A DNA stretch of 64,000 nucleotides from Linnemannia schmuckeri (GCA_029449235.1 JANATG010000019.1:248001-312000); one strand, 5' to 3'; numbered from the stretch's first letter, positions 43,290 to 52,102 are shown. The notes: generated from the letters alone by a model not told the origin. Translations and numbers: made by a program.

Positions 43290-46200
43290 TTAAAAAACGA
43301 TCCCATGGTCCTTTTTGAATGCGTTGACCAGGTCTTGGCAATTTTCCAGGTTGGCAGCTGGCTCCCATGTCTGATCCTCACGTCCGTAACCTTTCCAAGC
43401 AACGAGGAACTGGTGCTGTCGCCGGTACTTTCTGTATCGTAGAATGGATTCGACCTCGTATTCCTCGGTGCCTTCGACGACGACAGGTGGTGGTGGTGCT
43501 GGTGTTCGGCGGCCGAATGTAAGTGGTGACTCAATATAGTGGCGAAAAAGATCGACGTGAAAGATATTGTGGATGTTGTAGGAGGGGGGTAAGTCGACGA
43601 GAAAGGTAACTGGTGATCGTTGCTCCAGTAGGGTGAATGGTCCAATAAAACGAGGCTTGAGCTTGTCCGAGCTGAGTCCGCTGTCGGCTGGCATGGTAAT
43701 GTTCTCTGCACTGAGAAGGACCTTGTCGCCAACTTTGTAGTCATGGTCGCGTCGTCTCTTGTCGGCTTGTTCCTTTTGATGATCCTGAGCTCGCTGCAGT
43801 GCATCCTGGGCGAAAATTAGTGCCGTTGCTTGCTGATCCAGATAGTCATGGATGCTGGGGACGTTGCTGTCAGTGTGGGAGAGGAGGGTGGCGGGGATGC
43901 GGGGATGTTGTCCAGTGTTGAGGAAAAAAGGTGAATGGCCGGTTGAGTGGTGGACGGAGTTGTTGTAGGCAAATTCTGCTGCAGGGAGGAGGGTGTCCCA
44001 GTTAGTCTGCTTTTCATCGATAAAGGCGCGCAGCATGATTCCTAGTGTCTTGTTCATAACTTCCGTCTGTCCATCCGTCTGTGGGTGATAGGCTGTTGAC
44101 ATCGCAAGCTTGACATCCATAAGCCGGTGGAGCTCCTGCCAAAAATGACTGGTGAATTTGCTATCGCGATCCGAGACGATTGTTGTTGGCATCCCATGAT
44201 GGCGGAACACATTGTCGAAAAACTGGCGAGCAACGTCGGGGGCGGTGGCGGTGGTGGTGCTGGGAACAAAGTGGACATGCTTGGATAACTTGTCGACAAA
44301 GACGGTGATGGCATCATGATTGCGAGGTGTCTTGGGCAGATGGGTTATAAAGTCCATGGTCACCACCTCCCAGCGTCTGACGGGAATGGGTAGAGGTTGA
44401 AGGAGTCCAGCAGGTCGCTCCTGACTTGGCTTGTTGCGTTGACACTTCTCGCACGAGTCGACATAGAGTTGGGTCTCCTTTGCCATGTTGGGCCAGTATG
44501 CTATTTGTCGCAGCTTGTCATATGTTTTCCTGAACCCAAAGTGGCCAGCTATGGGGGCATCGTGGCAGTCATGCAAAAGAGAGTGGCAAATGTCAGCTTT
44601 CTGAGGGATAGCGAGAACGATGGTGCCGCGGCGGTCATAGTAGAGAAGGCCATTGTGAAAAGAATAACCGGGGGGCACACTTCCCTCGAGGCAGCTTTTA
44701 TAGACGAGACTAAGCCTGGGGCTGTTCTGGTAGTCCTCTATCAGGCGCTGCCTCACACCTGGTTCAAGCTGGATATCAATTGAATGAATCTCCACTGGTT
44801 CTGTGGATGGGCTGACTGGATCTTCCGTACGATGGTCGGGTCGTCGAGACAGGGCGTCGGGGACTGTGTTATCTGCTCCGCGCTTGTACTTGAAGTCAAA
44901 GTCGTATTCCTGCAGCAGCTCCATCCATCGAGCCTGGCGGCGGGTGAGTTTAGGCTGTGTTGGAAAGTGGCGAAGGGTTGCATGGTCTGTGTAAACAATA
45001 AAGTGGGATCCGTCTAGGTAGTATCGCCATGTCCTGAGGGCGTGCACGACTGCCAGTAGCTCCTGCTCGTGGGTTGGGTAGTTCCGTTCTGCTGGTTGTA
45101 ATTTTCGTGAGGTGAATGCAACGGGTCGGGATACTCCGTTCGCGTCCGTCTGAAAGAGAACAGCGCCAATTGCAAATCCAGATGCATCCGTTTCGACGGT
45201 GGTTGGCAAGTCGGGGTCGAATATACGTAGAACTGGGGCGGAGCTGATGGCCGCTTTGAGGGTGATGAATGCCTGTTCCTTGTCGTTGTCCCATGAAAAA
45301 GTCGCTCCGCCTGCTAGAAGCTCCGAGAGGGGTAGGGCAATGTCGGCAAACTTGTCGATGTAGGTCTGGTAGAACTGTGCGAGGCCCAAAAATTGTTGAA
45401 CATCTTTGATACTGGTGGGGCGAGGCCATTCCCGAATAGCTTTGACAAGACCTGCTGAGGTGGAGATCCCGTTCTTGGAGATGGTATGGCCCAGGAACTC
45501 AGTCTGCTCCTGCATAAATGAGCATTTGCTGAGTTTGACGTACAGTCCATGTTTTCGTAGAAGTTCAAGGACGCTGCGAAGGTGTTTCAGATGGTCGGCC
45601 TTGGTTTTGGAATAGATCAGGATGTCGTCGAGGTATACCACCACCCATTTGTCCAGAACCGGATCCAGTACTCGTAGCATCATATTAGAGAATGAGGCTG
45701 GTGCGTTGGTGAGTCCGAACGGAACGACATTAAATTCAAAATGGCCGTAACGACATCGAAATGCTGTTTTGTGGGTGTGTGGTTCATATATCCTCTGCTG
45801 GTGGTATCCCGAGAGTAGATCCAGTTTGGTAAAATAGCGGGCGCCACGAAAACGATCGATGAGTTCGTCAATTCTGGGTAGAGGGTGTCTGTTCTTCCTG
45901 GTAATCCTGTTCAGACCGCGGTAGTCCACACACATACGCAGGGTGCCATCCTTTTTCCGAACAAAGAGTACTGGGGCGCCATAGGGTGATGTGCTGGGCT
46001 TGATGAATTTTTTCGCAAGTAGATCGTCAAGTTGCTTCCTGAGTTCGTCGAGTTCTGCAATTGAGAGGCGAATGACTGGTTTGAAGGGTGGATCGGCTGT
46101 TGGGTCTGTCTCAATTTTCATGGCATCGCCTCGGTCTGGTGGAAGGCCGCTCGGGAGTGTATCGGGGAACACATCCTTAAACTCGTCTTCAACGATGGCT

Positions 46201-47156
46201 CTGATCTCAGGCGTCATAGCTGGGCGTTTGGGTGGTGCTGATGCGTCCTTGTCTTTGTTGTCCTTGTCCTTCTGCAGATCCTTGGAAGATTTGACCAGTG
46301 CCAAGAATACGTCGGAGCCGGGGAGGGTGGCCATGGTGTGAAAGTGTAGGTGGGTAAGGAGGCGGCCACCGGTGCGGGTTTGAATATTATTTGATTTGAA
46401 TCCAGTACAGTCCCACTCGATGGCTGTGTTGTTGTGGTTGAAGTGGAGAGCATTGGTGCGCCAGTTGATTTGTGGGTTGATGTGAGTAAGCCATGGTTTG
46501 CCCAGGATAAGGTCGTATTTTTTGAGTGGGTACAGGATTGGGTTGAGGTTGTCAGTGTATCCTTTGCGTTCGATGGTGATGTTGACCGTATGGTTGGTAA
46601 TAGAGGATGAGCCGTCGGGGAGAAGAACAGGGATGGGGTTGATGACGGTTCGAGGCAAGTTGTTTTTCTTTTGAAAGGATGTGCTGATTACATTACCTTC
46701 AGCACCGCCATCGATCAGCACGCGAGCCGGGAAGCCACTGACAAGGCAGTTAAAAGTGAGCAATTGACGCTCAGCCTCAGCGATAGAAAATGAACAGAGA
46801 CGCAATTGCTTTTGTCTCCGTCTTCTCAACTGTCGCTTTGTAGGCGGTGTGGTCGACACAACAGGGGTATCCAGGTCCAGGTCTGGTCCATCTGAGGTTC
46901 TAGACACAAGGTGGGACGAGTCAAACGTTGAGGTCTGGTCCAGTGAAGGTGCCAGAGTGGGGGGGGAGTGAGTATCACGATTTGAGTTTGTAATCTGAGT
47001 TTGGTTGCTAATCTTATTAACTGAGCGATCTGGCAACTTTATTTCATTTTTTTCTTTTCTACTTAACTCTGGGGTGTGATCACTCCCTTCACCACTGGGG
47101 CAAAGAGAGGGGATTTCAGCAACTGGGTCCTGGACTGCACCTAGTTGCTGGGGGCA
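43290..47156 (-). CDS. Gypsy Pol (protease, RT, RNase H, integrase, chromodomain), expressed by -1 frameshift
   Basis: The -1 frame is open from the slippery site at 47156-47162 to TAA at 43290, 1288 aa beyond the shift, so Gag-Pol would be 1678 aa. Protease motif VLIDGGAEGNVIS (DGG rather than DSG/DTG). Reverse transcriptase with LDLLSGYHQ and catalytic YLDDILIYSK. RNase H TDASGFAIGAVLFQ. Integrase HHCC zinc finger (LLHDCHDAPIAGHFG and CEKCQRNK) and DDE region (MDFITHLPKT, TIVSDRDSKF, YHPQTDGQTEV). C-terminal chromodomain YEVESILRYRKYRRQ with LVAWKGYGREDQTWEP, which in this group directs integration to marked chromatin. An annotation that starts from a codon near 47036 would miss the N-terminal 40 residues. 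Confidence 0.95.
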   Translation of the reverse strand, partial: CPQQLGAVQDPVAEIPSLCPSGEGSDHTPELSRKEKNEIKLPDRSVNKISNQTQITNSNRDTHSPPTLAPSLDQTSTFDSSHLVSRTSDGPDLDLDTPVVSTTPPTKRQLRRRRQKQLRLCSFSIAEAERQLLTFNCLVSGFPARVLIDGGAEGNVISTSFQKKNNLPRTVINPIPVLLPDGSSSITNHTVNITIERKGYTDNLNPILYPLKKYDLILGKPWLTHINPQINWRTNALHFNHNNTAIEWDCTGFKSNNIQTRTGGRLLTHLHFHTMATLPGSDVFLALVKSSKDLQKDKDNKDKDASAPPKRPAMTPEIRAIVEDEFKDVFPDTLPSGLPPDRGDAMKIETDPTADPPFKPVIRLSIAELDELRKQLDDLLAKKFIKPSTSPYGAPVLFVRKKDGTLRMCVDYRGLNRITRKNRHPLPRIDELIDRFRGARYFTKLDLLSGYHQQRIYEPHTHKTAFRCRYGHFEFNVVPFGLTNAPASFSNMMLRVLDPVLDKWVVVYLDDILIYSKTKADHLKHLRSVLELLRKHGLYVKLSKCSFMQEQTEFLGHTISKNGISTSAGLVKAIREWPRPTSIKDVQQFLGLAQFYQTYIDKFADIALPLSELLAGGATFSWDNDKEQAFITLKAAISSAPVLRIFDPDLPTTVETDASGFAIGAVLFQTDANGVSRPVAFTSRKLQPAERNYPTHEQELLAVVHALRTWRYYLDGSHFIVYTDHATLRHFPTQPKLTRRQARWMELLQEYDFDFKYKRGADNTVPDALSRRPDHRTEDPVSPSTEPVEIHSIDIQLEPGVRQRLIEDYQNSPRLSLVYKSCLEGSVPPGYSFHNGLLYYDRRGTIVLAIPQKADICHSLLHDCHDAPIAGHFGFRKTYDKLRQIAYWPNMAKETQLYVDSCEKCQRNKPSQERPAGLLQPLPIPVRRWEVVTMDFITHLPKTPRNHDAITVFVDKLSKHVHFVPSTTTATAPDVARQFFDNVFRHHGMPTTIVSDRDSKFTSHFWQELHRLMDVKLAMSTAYHPQTDGQTEVMNKTLGIMLRAFIDEKQTNWDTLLPAAEFAYNNSVHHSTGHSPFFLNTGQHPRIPATLLSHTDSNVPSIHDYLDQQATALIFAQDALQRAQDHQKEQADKRRRDHDYKVGDKVLLSAENITMPADSGLSSDKLKPRFIGPFTLLEQRSPVTFLVDLPPSYNIHNIFHVDLFRHYIESPLTFGRRTPAPPPPVVVEGTEEYEVESILRYRKYRRQHQFLVAWKGYGREDQTWEPAANLENCQDLVNAFKKDHGIVF

Positions 47157-47162
47157 TTTCCC
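47117..47162 (-). promoter_or_regulatory. -1 programmed ribosomal frameshift signal between gag and pol
   Basis: In the gag frame the sequence reads G-GGA-AAT (47162-47156), a perfect X-XXY-YYZ slippery heptamer. After a 5-nt spacer comes a stem-loop with an 8-bp perfect stem CAGCAACT/AGTTGCTG (47150-47143 with 47124-47117), extended by GGT/ACC after one mismatch. Shifting by -1 enters the pol frame exactly. The gag stop TAG (47143-47141) lies within the hairpin. Confidence 0.88.
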
Positions 47163-48325
47163 GACTGGTCTGTTGGGAGATTGCCCACGTTAGCAATATT
47201 GTTGACGGTCTGGGCCCTGGGTGAGCGGTTGGTGTTGCGGTTTTTCCCACAGTCCCAAGAGTAGTGTCCGGCGTTGATTCGACGGCACTTGAAGCATCCG
47301 TTGTTGTCCTGCAGATATTTCTTTTCATCGTCGGTAAGGCGGGCAAGGCGTGGTTGGGATTGTTGATTGTTGAATTGGGTTGTCATGGCGTGGACGGCAA
47401 TGGTAAGGGACTGGACCGAGGCCATAAGGGCGCGGGTGGTGGGGTCGAGGCTGATGTTATCGATTTCCATTGCCATTGGGTCAAAAGCTGGGGGTGCTGG
47501 GTTTGAGCTGGTGGTTGGAGTGTGAGAGCGCATGCTATTCATAGCCTTGGCAAACATACCCTTTGTGGCTCCTTTGGGGCCAAAAGCATAGATGGTGTCA
47601 AATCCTTCAGCCTTGGAACACATATCAAAAAAGGTGTTGTTGGGGTTAGATACCTGATCGGTCTGAAGCAGCTGTCTCAGATCGTCGGGGCAGCCTTGGA
47701 GAAAAACAACTCTGACGGTGGCTTCGAGAAACACGCGACCAGTGGGATCTTCCGCGAGCAAGATGTTCATGTAGAGGCGGATGCGGGTAAGGTACTCGGC
47801 CAGGTTGGTGGTAAGCTTGGCATTGAGAAGAAGGCCGCGAACTTGCTCGAGAAATCCATCAGGCATGTATGCCTTCTTGAACAGGGTTGTAAAGGTGGAG
47901 TACTCGCAGGTGTCGTCGATGTTAAGTGATTCCCACCAGAGGAGAGAGGTTTGGTTGAGGAGGTTGACGGCATGGATGGTGCGTTTTCTGTCGGGTACGT
48001 TCTTCATGGTAAAGTAGCGTTGCACCTCTTTCAGCCAGGCGAGGCATTTGAAGCCATCGCGAGTACCGTCGTACTTGGCGGGTTTGGAGGTTGTGTCAAG
48101 TTCAATGATGGTGGCGAGGTTGTCGTCGGTCATGATGGTGAGTTCCGATAAAAAGTCAGTGATAAAATACGTGTTAATGGGTGGAAGACAGGGTGAGGGG
48201 ATGGAGGAGGTGCTAGGTGAGGTTTCTGGGGAGCTGGAGGAGTCTGGGGTTTGTGCTGGGTGTTCTGGGGGTTGTGCTGAGTGTTCTGGGGTCTTGTTGG
48301 TGGAATTGTGAACCTTTGCTACCAT
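47141..48325 (-). CDS. Gypsy Gag
   Basis: 394 aa. A disordered Pro/Ser/Thr-rich start leads to a capsid-like helical domain with the gypsy Gag signature (YDGTRDGFKCLAWLKEVQRYF, LLWWESLN, YLTRIRLYMNILL), then a zinc knuckle CFKCRRINAGHYSWDC near residue 345. The knuckle has six residues between the second Cys and the His rather than four. The start ATG uses the last A of the 5' LTR plus the TG of the primer-binding site, so there is effectively no leader. It overlaps the pol frame at the frameshift site. Confidence 0.93.
   Translation of the reverse strand: MVAKVHNSTNKTPEHSAQPPEHPAQTPDSSSSPETSPSTSSIPSPCLPPINTYFITDFLSELTIMTDDNLATIIELDTTSKPAKYDGTRDGFKCLAWLKEVQRYFTMKNVPDRKRTIHAVNLLNQTSLLWWESLNIDDTCEYSTFTTLFKKAYMPDGFLEQVRGLLLNAKLTTNLAEYLTRIRLYMNILLAEDPTGRVFLEATVRVVFLQGCPDDLRQLLQTDQVSNPNNTFFDMCSKAEGFDTIYAFGPKGATKGMFAKAMNSMRSHTPTTSSNPAPPAFDPMAMEIDNISLDPTTRALMASVQSLTIAVHAMTTQFNNQQSQPRLARLTDDEKKYLQDNNGCFKCRRINAGHYSWDCGKNRNTNRSPRAQTVNNIANVGNLPTDQSGNAPSN
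48313..48324 (-). promoter_or_regulatory. Primer-binding site of the gypsy element
   Basis: TGGTAGCAAAGG directly follows the 5' LTR on the minus strand. It matches the complement of the eukaryotic initiator tRNA-Met 3' end (TGGTAGCAGAGG) with one difference. The gag start codon overlaps it. Confidence 0.75.
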
Positions 48326-48422
48326 GCAACTTTTGTAAGGAGTGGAAGGAAGAGATGTCTTTGTATTTTGGTAATAGTTGTCTATTTATCTAATTAAGGT
48401 AATCGGGGGTCCAATCGTTGCA
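48325..48422 (-). repeat. 5' LTR of the gypsy element (98 bp)
   Basis: Identical to the LTR at 43182-43279. Followed on the right by CAAGC and then by the continuation of the LINE endonuclease. Confidence 0.93.
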
Positions 48423-48623
48423 CAAGCTTAGCTCTGGGGTTGAGGTCGTTCTGGTAGCGGAGTTGCGATCAATAGCAGGATTGACAACGCCATTGAAGTC
48501 GCCCATCAGCAGAACATGAGCGCCATTTGCTCTATGTTTGTCGATATGAGTGGTAACCCAGTAGTGGAGTTGTTGAAAATCTGAGGCGTATGTGTTGGAG
48601 CCTTTGGGAGGAAAATAGCAGTT

Positions 48624-48635
48624 GCCCCCGGGGGA
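48624..48635. repeat. 12-bp target-site duplication of LINE L7, right copy
   Basis: GCCCCCGGGGGA, identical to 35805-35816. Its right edge is 88 bases from the first base of tRNA-Gly. Confidence 0.9.
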
Positions 48636-48722
48636 GGGGGGGTTTTTAGTGGCGTAATATAGTAATTAGAGTTTGTTTTTAGTATTGATATAGCACTATA
48701 AAAAACAAATCCATCGAAAATC

Positions 48723-48793
48723 GAAAGTGTAGTATATGGGTATCATTCCGGCCTTCCAAGCCTGAGAACCGGGTTCGAGTCCCGGCACTTTCA
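48723..48793 (+). tRNA. tRNA-Gly (anticodon TCC)
   Basis: 71-nt cloverleaf. Acceptor GAAAGTG/CACTTTC with discriminator A. Anticodon stem CCGGC/GCCTG has one mismatch. Loop CTTCCAA gives anticodon TCC. T-arm CCGGG-TTCGAGT-CCCGG is perfect. The D-arm GTAT...TCAT is weak, as in other eukaryotic tRNA-Gly. A T8 Pol III terminator begins three bases after the 3' end. LINE L7 ends 100 bases upstream. Confidence 0.8.
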
Positions 48794-48871
48794 CATTTTT
48801 TTTAAACCCCTCAACCACTAGAGATGTACCCGGTGCGAAGCCCCGGGAACGCTTCTTCTTTTTTGGATTAA

Positions 48872-49520
48872 TCTATTTGACAGCCCGGATTGTTCGTTTT
48901 ATCTGACAACCCTTACCAAATTACGAAGGTAGCCGAGCTCATTTGACAACCCAGGTTGTCAAGTGATAAAAAGTCTTATTTACCAACCCGGTCGCCACAT
49001 AGTTATGTTTAAGAAAAAGATAGCGAGTGTAGCATAGGGTGTAGCCTGGAGTGTAGTACGGGTGTAGCGTGGAGTGTAGCGTGGAGTGTAGCATGAAGTG
49101 TAGCATAGGGCGTCATGTATCAGTTTACTTTGCGAATATACTCTGTAAAAAAGTATCTATACATAGCCCTTAACAGCATGATTTGTCCTATACTTTCTAA
49201 TTCATGAGTGGTCGGTTGTTTGCGTTGCGCATGGGCTGTAATTCTCGTGCTTTGTTGTCGCTTGATAGATTGAAACATATCTCAGTTAGTGGCTATTGGC
49301 AGTGAATCCTATTTCTTTGCCTGGTGCTGGTTCCTAACAGGCCATTACAACGGACCAGGAGGTTGCACACAGGGTAATACTTGTAACTTGTCAGCTCTAG
49401 GTTGTCGAATATGCTCTAATGTATCTATCAACTCAGGTTGCCAAATAGTATCCATTTTTCTCAAGAAAAGTGTAACTTCGGGTTGTCAGATAAAACGAAC
49501 AACTCGGGCTGTCAAATAGA
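48872..49520. mobile_element. MITE-like element with about 45-bp terminal inverted repeats, flanked by TTAA (MITE2)
   Basis: The ends at 48872-48912 and 49480-49520 are inverted copies with one or two differences, starting TCTATTTGACAGCCCG. TTAA lies at both ends (48868-48871, 49521-49524). Subterminal copies of TTTGACAACCC or its complement recur on both sides (near 48938, 48975, 49402, 49437, 49478). The 649-bp interior has no transposase but holds a minisatellite. This is a non-autonomous DNA transposon, piggyBac-like by its TTAA target. Confidence 0.7.
49023..49110 (+). repeat. GTGTAGC minisatellite inside MITE2
   Basis: Eight or so imperfect units of the type GTGTAGCRTGGA. No coding potential. 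Confidence 0.8.
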
Positions 49521-49524
49521 TTAA

Positions 49525-49999
49525 CCCGTTATTTATGATACAGGTGATCACAGTGCACCCAGAAGCCAAAAAGAAAAAAAAAAAAAAAAAAAAAAAAACG
49601 AGCATAAAAGAACAAAAAAACAGAAAAAAGAGTACGTGGTCAGTGCATGGGATGAACTTCAAATAATAAAAATGAAGCAATTTGACCAATATATATATAT
49701 ATATATTTTGGCAAACTCTTATTCATAATAGAGAGAGATGCTAATCAAAGCAAACAAGACCATCACAGGATTTTGGCTGATTTGTTAAAGCCAAGGGATG
49801 CAAGCTTCTTTATAATACCTTCGCTGCCAAGCTGGGCGGAAAATGATGAAAGATAAAAGAGGGGCGAAGGAAAGAATGTGGAGAAGAGAGAAGAGATGAA
49901 GCTGCTAGGCTGGGATGTTACTTATTGCAAGATGGAGAAAAAGGGGGACTATGGCAAGGAACCGGCTATTGTGTGTTTGGAGAACTCGATCCCCGTCTT
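49525..49999. other. Intergenic, 3' flank of the small gene
   Basis: Contains an A-run (49577-49598) and a TA microsatellite (49690-49707). No gene seen. Confidence 0.55.
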
Positions 50000-50344
50000 T
50001 TACTCAACCATATGCTCTTCGACCGAATAACGGGTCTGACTGGCCATCGTGGTGAACTCGGGTTCGTCCAGAATCTTGTTAAAGAGCTTGATAAGTTTGC
50101 CATAGGAGACCTCCCACGTCTTGTCCTTTTCGTCTCGACTGTATGTGGGCAAATCGTGCGTTTCCTCCTCGTTGTCCTTGCCATTCGCCACATGATTGTT
50201 CCGGCACATGTACTCAAGCTGCTCATTGTGGGCAAACTCGTAGGCCTTTTCTTTGTCCTGGGTGATCTTGACGACTGCATAATTGGTCTCAGCACACTTG
50301 TAGTCGTCGCAGTGCTCCATTTTTGTAACGATGTAGACCTTCAT
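50000..50344 (-). CDS. Small hypothetical protein, 114 aa
   Basis: Single coding exon. The protein is hydrophilic and acidic, without signal peptide or membrane segment. It begins MKVYIVTKMEHCDDYKCAE and ends SVEEHMVE. It looks like a compact globular domain with a beta start (KVYIVTK) and charged helices (AYEFAHNEQLEYMCRNN, WEVSYGKLIKLFNKIL). Codon use and composition are protein-like, unlike the surrounding frames. I do not recognise the family. The ATG at 50344 is preferred because upstream codons read into a probable 5'UTR intron (acceptor at 50373-50374). Confidence 0.65.
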   Translation of the reverse strand: MKVYIVTKMEHCDDYKCAETNYAVVKITQDKEKAYEFAHNEQLEYMCRNNHVANGKDNEEETHDLPTYSRDEKDKTWEVSYGKLIKLFNKILDEPEFTTMASQTRYSVEEHMVE

Positions 50345-50372
50345 GGAGGAGGTAAAGTAAAACTGAGGTTTT

Positions 50373-50527
50373 CTATCAATAAAAGGAAAGGGTGGGAAGG
50401 TTGAATCAGTAGGATGGTAAGACGGTAAGACGGTAAAGCAGGGAAAAAATGGAAAGTGTTTGAAAAGATTATTTGTACATACCGATGGTGGCAAAAGAAG
50501 GCGCGTCGTCTTGATCTTTGTACATAC
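50373..50527 (-). other. Probable 5'UTR intron with two duplicated donor sites
   Basis: A 24-bp sequence (50472-50495) is repeated with one difference at 50517-50540. On the minus strand each copy contains an apparent donor, GTATGT, at 50482 and 50527. The acceptor ATTGATAG ends at 50373, just upstream of the ATG of the small gene. Either donor would give a short intron of 110 or 155 nt. Confidence 0.45.
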
Positions 50528-50540
50528 TGATGGTGGCAAA

Positions 50541-50852
50541 GGTGTGTCCCTGTTGTCCTAGAAATGCGTAATTATGTTATCCGCGCGTGCCATGCGAATC
50601 GATTTCTTTTTGTATGTCACTTGATAAAGGCCTTGAGCAACACGAAATAAGACGGTGAATGATAGTATGTACAAAGCATCGACAACGCGATCTCGAATTC
50701 TAATAGAGGAGGAGAAAAAGACCTTACATCGAAGGATCAAAAAGCAACGTCGCCATGAACGCTTGCCTGCCACAAGCCAGCTTTCTTCGTTCTATGTATC
50801 TCCTCCTCACAGCGCATCCTTCATATTTTCTGTATTCGGTCGCCTTTGAACG

Positions 50853-50884
<32 letters not shown>

Positions 50885-52012
50885 TCCTCTGCATGCCGTT
50901 GATCGGTTGGTATTTCCGCTGGTGTTGTCCCTTGCTGTTGCTCCTTCATGTTGCTCCTTGGCATTCTCCATTGGTGTTTTCCCTTTGGTAGTATCCCTTT
51001 GGTGTTGTCCCGCACGCGCTTGATTTTTTTGGTTCCAATGAAGACTATAAAAGGCTGTCATGCGATGAGCTTCTTTAGGCGCCTTATTTCATTTCAAAAC
51101 TTCTCTACCTTCCAAGTCCTTCGCATTCAAAAAGAGCGTTGATCCCTCCAAGGCCTGGGCATTTCGCCATTGATGTAGTTACCCACCGCTGCAAACTGTT
51201 TTCATTTCGTCCATGAGGCACTCCCTAACGAGTAAAGTCTTTCTGGTGTGCTTCCTGAAGTTTGCGCTGAGAGGTGCTTATCTAGTAGTATAGTTGCTGT
51301 CCAAGGCCGGAGGGTCCCTATGCATGCCGATGGGTTGATTGGTATTGTCATGCTTGCGTGAAACGATTGTTGAGGTTGCCTGAAGCTACTTTGTAGTGGC
51401 ATTTGAAAGTGTGGATGATACTGCACTTGATCGCAATGCACATCTTCAAATGTAGGGATCTTTTAAATACCAGCGCAAACATGTTTATTTTTTTCCCCTT
51501 TACTTCCTGCTGCAGTCGTTCCTCTAGCAGGAAGCAGGTGCTCCAGTCACTTCTGGTTTAAGGGGTCGTGGGCCCCATTTGGGTTTCTTCAACGAGGCGG
51601 TTTTTCTGTCGTCCTGCCTTAGTACTTTGGCGGCTGATGCAGCGGAGTCCGCGCCTTGCTGGCCTAACAGCTCTCTCTTCCTCAATTTCTCTCTCATCCC
51701 ACGCGAAGGAATGATCTGCTGATGATGCGCCTATTAGTTTGACATTGCTGCTCAGTGATCGCGATCATTACCATTTGATCTATGTGAAAATCTAGGCGCA
51801 ATCACAGACCAGAGGACTGGGATTCGAAGAAATGTACAAGGGAGGAAAAAGAGTCAAAATGACGTGTGTTATTACAGGCGGTGGAGCAAGAAGGAATAAA
51901 CTGGAGCGAGAGAAGCCGGAGTGGTAGGTGTAAGTGAAATCGGTGAAGATGAGAGTGCAAGAGGCGAAGTAAGCAACAATAAGAAAAAAAAAAAAAAAGA
52001 ACAAAAAAAAAT
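50541..52012. other. Intergenic, no gene seen
   Basis: Promoter side of the small gene, then mixed DNA with a 32-T run (50850-50881) and an imperfect GTTGTCCC/GTTGCTCC repeat (50925-51010). No coding or RNA feature is recognised. Confidence 0.5.
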
Positions 52013-52102
52013 GGGATGCGGAGGGACAGGACCGAACCTGCTGTATACCCTCGATGGGTTAAATCCAAAAAGTTTTTTGTAGAGTTTGTTGCTAACACAT
52101 CC
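52013..52102 (-). tRNA. tRNA-like Pol III unit A (not a canonical cloverleaf)
   Basis: On the minus strand GGATGTG at the 5' end pairs with CGCATCC at the 3' end, about 90 nt apart. A B-box-like GGTTCGGTCC lies near the 3' end, and a T-run terminator (CATTTTTTTT) follows. The T-arm region forms a longer hairpin (GAGGG/CCCTC outside CAGG/CCTG) and the D-arm/A-box is poor. No anticodon can be assigned. It may be a degenerate tRNA gene or a SINE head. Confidence 0.4.

Larger units (their letters stand above)
43182..48422 (-). mobile_element. Complete Ty3/gypsy chromodomain LTR retrotransposon, 5241 bp
   Basis: Identical 98-bp LTRs (43182-43279, 48325-48422), each bounded by TGCAAC...GTTGCA, with CAAGC duplications. 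In element order on the minus strand: 5' LTR, PBS, gag, -1 frameshift signal, pol (protease, RT, RNase H, integrase, chromodomain), polypurine tract, 3' LTR. All frames are open and the LTRs are identical, so insertion is very recent and the copy may be active. It lies inside LINE L7, which is therefore older. Confidence 0.95.
35817..48623 (-). mobile_element. Large non-LTR retrotransposon (LINE) L7 with nested insertions
   Basis: Minus-strand LINE with a 29-nt poly(A) (T at 35817-35845), a 3'UTR with AATAAA, an open frame of over 2,300 codons, and a 5' truncation inside the endonuclease domain at 48623. It is interrupted by SINE2 in the 3'UTR (35881-36208) and by a complete Ty3/gypsy element in the endonuclease (43182-48422). 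Removing the gypsy element and one 5-bp duplication restores an uninterrupted reading frame across the junction. An exact 12-bp duplication flanks the whole. The first half of the endonuclease and any ORF1 are missing. Confidence 0.93.
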
